Shown here piece after piece: positions 58,398-64,000 of a stretch of 64,000 nt of DNA. The stretch spans positions 1,550,001 through 1,614,000 of the forward strand of contig CAWCHZ010000002.1 of assembly GCA_963795555.1 (NCBI GenBank). The letters run 5' to 3'. The notes under the pieces were generated by a model, which did no database searches, was not told the DNA's origin, and saw only the letters and a program-made list of their open reading frames with translations. The DNA is from CAWCHZ01 sp963795555 (lineage in GTDB: Bacteria; Actinomycetota; Thermoleophilia; Solirubrobacterales; Solirubrobacteraceae). A program made the position numbers and the translations under genes. How positions within the stretch are numbered: position 1 is the stretch's first letter; every line of letters starts with the position of its first letter.

Positions 58398-58889
58398 TCA
58401 GCCGCCGGCCAGCGACGAGCGCACGCGATCGAAGGAGTCGTAACGAGCCACGCTGAAGGCCAGCAGGATCGGCACGTCGAGCGCAAACACGGCCAACATC
58501 GCCGTCAGCACCACCAGCTGGCCGCCGCGCGTGTGGTCCAGCACGAAGATGTACTCGAGCATCCCCGCGATCACGACGTACGCGAGCAGCGCCCAGCGCC
58601 CGACGCCGAAGAAGCGCCGCCAGGCGAAGGCGTTCAGGCGAGCGAGCGTGACGATCGTGGCGAGCAGCAGGATCGCCGCCCCGATCAGCAGCCCCAGCGG
58701 CAGGGCGAGCGGCACGTGACCGGGCAGGCGCGAAGCCATGTAGACGCCGCCGACGACGATCAACGCCAGCGAGCCGACGATCAGCTGGGCGATCGGGGGC
58801 GCAGCCGAGCGCGCTGCGCCCGGCTGTGGGCCCGGTTGCTCACCCCCGACGCCCGCGTGCTCGTCAGCCGCAGGGCCGCGAGCCCTCAT
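58398..58889 (-). CDS. Four-span membrane protein, unknown function
   Basis: 163 residues: a 30-residue glycine/alanine-rich N-terminus followed by four membrane helices (about 33-51, 59-82, 96-118 and 124-147). Some similarity in layout to the second membrane protein upstream, to which it is translationally coupled: ATG 58889 overlaps that gene's stop (ATGA). No family recognised; heme or copper-resistance membrane domains have similar 4-helix layouts, but no histidine pattern supports this. Confidence 0.78.
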   Translation of the reverse strand: MRARGPAADEHAGVGGEQPGPQPGAARSAAPPIAQLIVGSLALIVVGGVYMASRLPGHVPLALPLGLLIGAAILLLATIVTLARLNAFAWRRFFGVGRWALLAYVVIAGMLEYIFVLDHTRGGQLVVLTAMLAVFALDVPILLAFSVARYDSFDRVRSSLAGG

Positions 58890-59398
58890 GAGCTCGCCAG
58901 CTTGGTCATGATCACCAGCGTCGCAACCTGCATCAGGCCGGTGATGCCCGCGGTGTAGACGAAGCGGCGCATCAGCCGCGCGATCAGCTCGCCGTTCGGG
59001 CGCGGCTTGCGCAGCTCGAAGATCACCGCCAGGTTGGCGGGCTCGAGCAGGCCGAGGGCGATGACGGTCATCACGCCGACGACGATGAACGACGCGACCA
59101 GCCAGCCATGGTGAGCATGACCGGACGCGAGGAAGCCGAGGTGGCGCGCCAGCTGCCAGCCGGAGGCCAGCGTCATCGTCACCAGGGTCGGCATCAGCAG
59201 GAGCATCTTCGGCATGAAGCGGGCGGAGAACTCGACCCGCGCTGGCACCGACATGCGCGCCATGATCGGGCCGATCACCAGCCCTACGAAGAGGTCGATC
59301 GCGGTCCACAGGCCACCACCGACCACGTGGAAGAAGTCGAGCGCCCAGACGCCGTTGGTGGCGATCGCGGCGATCAGCAGCGCGAGCACCACCCCCAC
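58886..59398 (-). CDS. Four-span membrane protein, start unresolved
   Basis: At least 170 residues with four membrane helices (DFFHVVGGGLWTAIDLFVGLVIG, MPKMLLLMPTLVTMTLASG, GWLVASFIVVGVMTVIALG and YTAGITGLMQVATLVIM). GTG at 59398 is the first standard start but falls directly at the first helix. The frame is open for another 34 codons upstream to a TGA, without ATG, GTG or TTG. At 59500 an ATC lies 6 nt after a TATCGT box, the spacing seen at leaderless starts nearby, so the true start may be a non-standard codon. Co-translated with the downstream membrane protein. Confidence 0.7.
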   Translation of the reverse strand: MGVVLALLIAAIATNGVWALDFFHVVGGGLWTAIDLFVGLVIGPIMARMSVPARVEFSARFMPKMLLLMPTLVTMTLASGWQLARHLGFLASGHAHHGWLVASFIVVGVMTVIALGLLEPANLAVIFELRKPRPNGELIARLMRRFVYTAGITGLMQVATLVIMTKLASS

Positions 59399-59537
59399 GA
59401 TCGGGATGCCTTGGAGGGGGACGATCGTGGCCGGCGGGCGCGCGGCTGCCGGCCCACTCGTCGCTGGACCGACCGCGGTCTGCTGCGTGGCGGTGACGAT
59501 GGGTCAACGATACCCGCCGGCGGGGCGGGCGGGCAGC

Positions 59538-59594
59538 CTACGCCCGTGCGGCCTAGGCGCGCCGGTCTACGCGCGCCGACCTACGGGCGCCGGC
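59538..59594 (-). repeat. 14-bp tandem repeat of the aldo/keto reductase stop region
   Basis: The last 14 bases of the reductase gene including the stop (59581-59594, minus strand GCCGGCGCCCGTAG) are followed by three diverged copies at 59567-59580, 59553-59566 and 59538-59552. Each copy repeats the TAG. Confidence 0.85.
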
Positions 59595-60741
59595 TGAGCT
59601 CGCGCCGGACGTCGATGTGCCAGCGCCGCGCGAGCTCGTCGAGCTGATCGCTCAACGCCCAGGCATCGGGGCGCTCCTCGCCGCTGTGATCCGGGCTCGC
59701 GCCCTTCAGCGCCATGCAGCCGACGTTGTCGCCGATCGCGCGGATCTCCTCCACATCGCCGGGCGCCAGCCGCAGCTCGCAGGGCAGCGCGGCCAGATCC
59801 GCGCGCTTGTCTTCGATCGGACGGGGGGGCGTGCCCGTCTCCTGGATCAAGGTTGGCGCCACGCAGCGCACCGGCGACTGGGCCAGGCACCACTGGCAGG
59901 CGAGCTGCAGCATGCTCAGACCCGCCCGCTCGGCGATCGGCCGCATCAGCTCCATGCGCTCGCGCCCCTGCTCCACCCAACCGGCCGGACGGAACGAGCG
60001 ATGGTCGCCGGGCGGGAAAACATGACCGGGTAGCACGTCGTCGTGGAACAACCCGCCGTAGTCGACGACGCGCGCGATCAGGCTGACGCCGGCCGCCTGG
60101 GCGGCATCGAGACACAGCTCACCTGGCCAGGGCTCGAGCGGGTTGAGGATGATCATCGCCCAGTCGATCAGCTCGCCGAAGCGCTCGAGGCAGTCGATCA
60201 GGTCGAGCGTGAAGCCGTTGGCTGGCCCGGGCGCCACCCCCAGCGACCGGGTGAGATCAGCGTCGCGCAGCGCAGCCATGCCCGCCCAGACCGCCTCGCT
60301 GGAGTAGCCGGTGCGATCGGGGTTGTGCAGCAACAGCACGTCAAAGCGATCGACACCGCAGCGCTCGAGGCTGCGCTCGGCGGCCATGCGCAGATAGTCG
60401 CCGTACGCGGACGGCTCGCGCAGGCGCCGATCGGTGAAGCGCGGGAAGCCCTTCGGCCCGTCGCGCTGGCCCTGATAGAAGTCGTGTCCCACCGCTCCCA
60501 CGACGCAGATCTGATCGCGCGACAGGCCGGCGATCGCCCGCCCCAGCAGCCGATCGGCCGCCCCCTCGCCGTAGACGTCGGCGGTCAGGACCGTGCGGAT
60601 CGCCTTATCCGGACGCAGCAAGGCGGCCAGCCGATCCTCGTCGAGCGGCTCGCCGAAGCGCATGAAGCGCCCACCGCTCCAGGTCCCGACGGCGGTCGGG
60701 CCGGGGCCGGTCACGGCACGCGGCGGTCGCTGGTCATCCAC
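59581..60741 (-). CDS. Aldo/keto reductase-family oxidoreductase
   Basis: NAD(P)H-dependent oxidoreductase with TIM-barrel fold, 386 residues. Family landmarks are TADVYGEGAADRLLGRAI (catalytic tyrosine), VDRFDVLLLHNPDRTGYSSEAVWAGMAAL, and RSLGVAPGPANGFTLDLIDCLE. It is longer than most AKRs by about 60 residues, mostly in loops. GTG at 60741 has a TAGACT box (60753-60748) 6 nt upstream, so leaderless. Substrate unknown. Confidence 0.88.
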   Translation of the reverse strand: MDDQRPPRAVTGPGPTAVGTWSGGRFMRFGEPLDEDRLAALLRPDKAIRTVLTADVYGEGAADRLLGRAIAGLSRDQICVVGAVGHDFYQGQRDGPKGFPRFTDRRLREPSAYGDYLRMAAERSLERCGVDRFDVLLLHNPDRTGYSSEAVWAGMAALRDADLTRSLGVAPGPANGFTLDLIDCLERFGELIDWAMIILNPLEPWPGELCLDAAQAAGVSLIARVVDYGGLFHDDVLPGHVFPPGDHRSFRPAGWVEQGRERMELMRPIAERAGLSMLQLACQWCLAQSPVRCVAPTLIQETGTPPRPIEDKRADLAALPCELRLAPGDVEEIRAIGDNVGCMALKGASPDHSGEERPDAWALSDQLDELARRWHIDVRRELSRRP

Positions 60742-60810
60742 GGCCGGAGTCTAGAGCGCGCCTATGGCCGGACCGTGGCGCCGGAGGCCGCACCACGAGC
60801 GGGACCCGGC

Positions 60811-61605
60811 TCAGGGCTTGAGCCGCCGCCCGCTGGCGAACAGCCAGCAGCTCCAGGCGACGCACAGCCCGGCGAGCACGGCCGTCACCAGCAGCGCCAG
60901 CCACACGGGCACGTCGCTCGAGCCGAGGAAGCCGTAGCGAACCGCCTGCACGAGGTAGAAGATCGGGTTGGCGTGCGAGACCTCGCGCCACGGCGAGGGC
61001 AGCACCGAGACCGAGTAGAAGACACCGCCGAGGAAGCTGAGCGGCACGATCACGATGTTCTGAACGAAGCCCGCGTGGTCCCAGCTCTTGGCATAGATCC
61101 CGACGACGACACCAAGCGAGGCGAACAGGATCAGCCCCAGGACGACGCCCAGCACCAGGACGAGCGGCTCGTGCACCGGCACCCCCGTGGTCGGCAGCGC
61201 CAGCGCCAACAGCGCCAGCCCGATCAGCAGGGCGCGCACGATGCCGCCGATCGACAGGCCGAGGTTGATCTCCCAATTGCGCAGCGGCGAGGCGAGCACG
61301 TCGTTGAGGTAGCGATCGAAGCGTGCCTGGAACACCGAGGAGGAGTTGTTGGCATATGCCGCCTGGACCATCGCCATCGTGATCAGCCCCGGGACGATGA
61401 ACGCCCGATAGTCGAATCCCTCGACATGCCTGATGCGCCCGCTCAGTGACAGCCCGAAGACGAGGATGAAGAGGAAGGAGGCGACCACCGGCGCCGCGAT
61501 CGTCTGCGACCAGAGCTTCAGCACGCGCAGGATCTCGCGCGAGCTCAGCGCCAACAGGCCCGTGCGACGGCGCATGACGACCGCGCCGTAAACCAGCGCG
61601 CTCAC
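60811..61605 (-). CDS. ABC-2 type exporter permease
   Basis: Membrane component of an ABC exporter, 264 residues with six predicted helices and ABC-2 features such as VEGFDYRAFIVPGLITMAMVQAAYANNSSSVFQARF and LNDVLASPLRNWEI. It is probably a drug, lipid or polysaccharide exporter; the substrate is unknown. GTG at 61605 with GAGGG about 8 nt upstream is used. A 21-codon frame links it to the ATPase gene with 4-nt overlaps on both sides. Confidence 0.9.
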   Translation of the reverse strand: MSALVYGAVVMRRRTGLLALSSREILRVLKLWSQTIAAPVVASFLFILVFGLSLSGRIRHVEGFDYRAFIVPGLITMAMVQAAYANNSSSVFQARFDRYLNDVLASPLRNWEINLGLSIGGIVRALLIGLALLALALPTTGVPVHEPLVLVLGVVLGLILFASLGVVVGIYAKSWDHAGFVQNIVIVPLSFLGGVFYSVSVLPSPWREVSHANPIFYLVQAVRYGFLGSSDVPVWLALLVTAVLAGLCVAWSCWLFASGRRLKP

Positions 61606-61667
61606 CGGGCAACCCTCATGGCCATCCCGACCACGCCTGCCGCCGGCAGCGGCGTGTCCCCGATCAC
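61602..61667 (-). other. 21-codon micro-ORF between ABC ATPase and permease
   Basis: GTG at 61667 overlaps the ATPase stop (GTGA). The frame reads VIGDTPLPAAGVVGMAMRVAR and its TGA (61604-61602) overlaps the permease GTG in the same way. It could be a translational relay or a tiny membrane-active peptide. No sequence duplication is seen here, unlike other junctions. Confidence 0.35.
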
Positions 61668-62392
61668 AACGCCATCGCCTTGACGTAGACGTCGGCCAGC
61701 GAGTCGGCGTCGAAGAGCTCGCGCAGACCAGGAGCGTCGTCGCGGGCAAGGATGCGCCCGCCGCGGATCAGCGCGATGTCCTGGCAGAGCTCCTCGGCCT
61801 CCTCGAGATAGTGCGTGGTCAGCAGGATCGTCGTGCCCTGCTGATGCAGCCGGCGGATGTAGCGCCAGAGCTCGAGGCGCAGCTCGAAGTCGACGCCGGC
61901 CGTGGGCTCGTCGAGGATCACCAGCGCCGGCTCGTGCATCAGCGCGCGAGCCAGCAGCAGCCGCCGGCGCATGCCGCCGGAGAGCATCGGCGCCCGCACG
62001 CCGGCCTTGGCACGCAGGTCGAAGACGTCCATCATCTCGCGCGCACGCCGCCGTGCATGCGCGCGGCCCATGCCGTAGTAGCCGCCGTGGTAGACGAGCG
62101 TCTCCTCCACGTCGAGAAAGCGGTCGAGGTTGACGTCCTGCTCGGCGAGCCCGACCAGGCGGCGCGCGCCGGGGTCGCGATGCGAGTGCCCGAATATGCG
62201 GATCTCGCCCGACGTGACGCGGATCAGGTTGCAGACGGCGCTGATCAGCGTCGTCTTGCCGGCGCCATTTGGACCGAGCAGGCCGAAGAACTCGCCGGCC
62301 GGTATCTCCAGGTCCAGACGGTCGAGCGCGAGCAGCCCGTCGTCATAGCGCTTGGTGAGCTCACTCAGCGACAGGGCAGGGACCGCGGCCAC
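61664..62392 (-). CDS. ABC-2 type exporter ATPase
   Basis: ATP-binding subunit, 242 residues: Walker A LLGPNGAGKTTLI, signature LSGGMRRRLLLARAL, Walker B VILDEPTAGVD, H-loop TTHYLEEAEELC, typical of NodI/DrrA-type exporters. GTG at 62392 is chosen because a TAGAGT box (62405-62400) lies 7 nt upstream; a start 21 codons earlier is possible but would put the promoter inside the gene. It forms an operon with the permease. Confidence 0.93.
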   Translation of the reverse strand: MAAVPALSLSELTKRYDDGLLALDRLDLEIPAGEFFGLLGPNGAGKTTLISAVCNLIRVTSGEIRIFGHSHRDPGARRLVGLAEQDVNLDRFLDVEETLVYHGGYYGMGRAHARRRAREMMDVFDLRAKAGVRAPMLSGGMRRRLLLARALMHEPALVILDEPTAGVDFELRLELWRYIRRLHQQGTTILLTTHYLEEAEELCQDIALIRGGRILARDDAPGLRELFDADSLADVYVKAMAL

Positions 62393-62407
62393 GAGGGCGA
62401 CTCTAGT

Positions 62408-62484
62408 GACGGCCACAAGCCGCCCCTGCGCGCGGGCGCCTACCGCGACGGCCACCAGGCCGCCCCTGCGCGCGGGCCCCTACC
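62408..62484 (+). repeat. 37-bp direct repeat upstream of the ABC operon
   Basis: Copies at 62408-62444 and 62447-62484 share GACGGCCAC and CCGCCCCTGCGCGCGGGC with one indel and a few changes. They lie between the divergent ABC ATPase and GNAT genes. Confidence 0.88.
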
Positions 62485-62567
62485 AAGGCGGGATCACGTG
62501 GCTTCGTCGAGGAGCTGCGCACCGGCCCGTCGGGCGCGTAGCGCAGCCGCGTGGCAACATCCGAGCG

Positions 62568-63098
62568 ATGGTCCGCCACGCCGATCCCGCCCGCGACGCG
62601 GCGGCCTGCGCGGCGATCTATGCACCGTACGTGCGCGACAGCGCGGTGTCGTTCGAGGATGACCCGCCGAGCCCGATTGAGATCGAGCGGCGGATCGCGC
62701 GCGTTTCAGACAGCTTTCCCTGGCTCGTCGCTGAGCGCGACGGGCAGGTGATCGGCTTCGCCTATGCATCCCAGCACCACGGACGCGACGCCTACCGCTG
62801 GGCGGCGGAGGCCTCGATCTACGTGGACGCCAGCCACCACCGCCGGGGCGTGGGACGCGCGCTCTATGAGGCGCTCTTCGCGCTGCTGCGCCGGCAGCGA
62901 ATCCACGTCGTCTGCGCCGGGATCACGTTGCCCAACGAAGCCAGCGTTGGGCTGCACGAGTCGCTCGGCTTCGAGCCGATCGGCGTCTACCGCGCGATTG
63001 GCTACAAGGCGGGCGCCTGGCGCGACGTCGGCTGGTGGCAGCTGACGCTCATCGAGCCGGAGGCCCAGCCGGCCGAGCCGCTGTTACCGCAGCGGTGA
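62568..63098 (+). CDS. GNAT N-acetyltransferase, phosphinothricin-acetyltransferase-like
   Basis: 176 residues. The motif ASIYVDASHHRRGVGRALYEALFALL binds acetyl-CoA, and SVGLHESLGFEPIGVYRAIGYKAGAW is typical of the PAT/Bar subgroup, whose members acetylate phosphinothricin, methionine sulfone or similar amines. The start ATG at 62568 is preceded by CAACAT (62555-62560) at 7 nt, a near-consensus -10. Physiological substrate unknown. Confidence 0.92.
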   Translation: MVRHADPARDAAACAAIYAPYVRDSAVSFEDDPPSPIEIERRIARVSDSFPWLVAERDGQVIGFAYASQHHGRDAYRWAAEASIYVDASHHRRGVGRALYEALFALLRRQRIHVVCAGITLPNEASVGLHESLGFEPIGVYRAIGYKAGAWRDVGWWQLTLIEPEAQPAEPLLPQR

Positions 63099-63116
63099 AG
63101 CTGCGATCATCGTGCG

Positions 63117-64000
63117 ATGGCATGGCCCGCGCTGGTGCCGTATGACGCGTGGAGCGCCACGTGCGACACGCTGCACGCGCACACCCAGGTCCTCGGCAAG
63201 CTCGCAGTCGCGCTCGCTCCCGCCGAGCCCGAGCTGCAGCACGCGGCGCTGCGACTGACCGCACGCGGCTGGGAAACCGCGCCGCTGCCCGCACCCGATG
63301 GCAGCGGGGCGTTCGTCGCCGGTCTCCACCTGCGCCACCACGTGGCGTTCATCGAGCACAGCGATGGGCAGCAGCGCGAGTTTGCGTTGGCGCCAGACAG
63401 GTCGGTTGGCGCGGTCACGCGCGAGCTGCTGGCGGCGGCGCGCGATCTCGCCGGCGACGTCACGATCGACCCGACCCCACAAGAGGTGCCCTGGAGCGTC
63501 CCGCTCGACGAGGACGACGAGCATGCCAGCTACGACACGGCTCAGGTCGAGACGTACTTCACCGCCGCCGTACACGCGGCACTCGTGCTCGCGGAGCTGC
63601 GCGCCCCCTATCGTGGGCGCAGCACGCCGGTCAACGCCTGGTGGGGCTCCTTCGATCTGGCGGTCAACCTGTTCTCCGGGCAGTCCGCAGAGCCGCCGTC
63701 GAACGACTTCATCATGCGCAACGCCATGGACGCCCAGGAGGTCGCGGTCGGCTGGTGGCCGGGGGACCAGCGCTACCCGCGTGCGGCGTTCTACGCGTAT
63801 GCCCATCCGGCGCCCGAGGCCTTCGCGAACGCGACACTCGAGCCCGCGGCGGCACGCTGGGACACGGGACTAGGTGAATACATCCTCGACTGGGAGGACG
63901 CCGTCGCGAGCCAGGATCCCCACGGCGCAGCGCTGCAGTTCGCCCGCTCGGCCTTCCAGCACGCCTGCCTGGTGTGTGAATGGCCGTCGCCGCTGGCGGC
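63117..64000 (+). CDS. DUF5996-family protein (truncated by window end)
   Basis: 294 codons are visible and no stop is reached. The protein starts MAWPALVPYDAWSATCDTLH and shows the family segments TLHAHTQVLGKL, TARGWETAPLPAPDG, VPLDEDDEHASYDTAQVETYF, NAWWGSFDLAVNLFSG and FYAYAHPAPEAFA. Function is unknown; the family is common in high-GC bacteria. ATG at 63117 has GATCAT (63105-63110) 6 nt upstream, a possible -10 for a leaderless mRNA. Confidence 0.9.
   Translation, partial: MAWPALVPYDAWSATCDTLHAHTQVLGKLAVALAPAEPELQHAALRLTARGWETAPLPAPDGSGAFVAGLHLRHHVAFIEHSDGQQREFALAPDRSVGAVTRELLAAARDLAGDVTIDPTPQEVPWSVPLDEDDEHASYDTAQVETYFTAAVHAALVLAELRAPYRGRSTPVNAWWGSFDLAVNLFSGQSAEPPSNDFIMRNAMDAQEVAVGWWPGDQRYPRAAFYAYAHPAPEAFANATLEPAAARWDTGLGEYILDWEDAVASQDPHGAALQFARSAFQHACLVCEWPSPLA

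Overview
The window is a high-GC, gene-dense bacterial chromosome segment with no rRNA, tRNA, prophage, insertion sequence or CRISPR array that I could see. Gene content points to an actinobacterium, most likely class Thermoleophilia (Solirubrobacterales-like). The evidence is a NucS-type mismatch endonuclease, flavin-dependent ThyX, a Kgd-type fused 2-oxoglutarate dehydrogenase, many GTG starts, and a recurrent TAnnnT box 6-10 nt before start codons that suggests widespread leaderless mRNAs. The lineage is an inference; the genes are read directly. No gene-free stretch exceeds 300 bases; the longest gaps (about 150-255 bp) hold promoters and short tandem repeats.

Layout. 1-3253: end of the complex I operon (nuoL tail, nuoM, nuoN). 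3342-6892: thyX, a nitroreductase and acetyl-CoA synthetase. 7039-10752: a membrane protein, a CBS-domain protein, a small protein, a Bcp peroxiredoxin, Fpg glycosylase and a SixA-like phosphatase. 10805-17764: aldehyde dehydrogenase, mtnA (methionine salvage), cyclophilin, DEAD-box helicase, quinone oxidoreductase and a PfkB kinase. 17893-22221: two small membrane proteins, citrate synthase, a small gene with an apparent CTG start, a metallohydrolase and metF. 22407-25145: a SnoaL/metallo-beta-lactamase fusion, a small protein and an M29 aminopeptidase. 25142-26756: a two-gene unit of lower GC (nucleotidyltransferase plus winged-helix protein) that looks like an acquired toxin/antitoxin-like module with its own promoter and palindrome. 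27012-35549: pyruvate kinase, an ABC1 kinase, an MBL hydrolase, a universal stress protein divergent from a LysR regulator, two unknown genes, an Amt transporter and a glyoxalase. 35579-43673: Ppx/GppA, PanE-like reductase, Nudix, DUF3817 and a 1432-residue lipoyl-E2-E1 2-oxoglutarate dehydrogenase. 43710-51528: nucS, a J-domain protein divergent from ettA, an M42 peptidase and aconitase. 51737-64000: DraG-like hydrolase, DUF2332, alpha/beta hydrolase, a two-component system, two membrane proteins, aldo/keto reductase, an ABC-2 exporter, GNAT and a truncated DUF5996 gene.

Three TCA-cycle enzymes (citrate synthase, aconitase, the 2-oxoglutarate dehydrogenase fusion) plus pyruvate kinase, acetyl-CoA synthetase and complex I make the window mainly central carbon and energy metabolism, interleaved with repair, stress and regulation.

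Three window-wide patterns deserve attention: (1) a TAnnnT box placed so that transcription would begin at or next to the start codon of about 25 genes; (2) short tandem repeats (14-51 bp) at many gene boundaries, several being copies of the neighbouring gene's last codons including the stop; (3) micro-ORFs of 6-21 codons filling same-strand junctions, several made by duplication of a stop/start junction.
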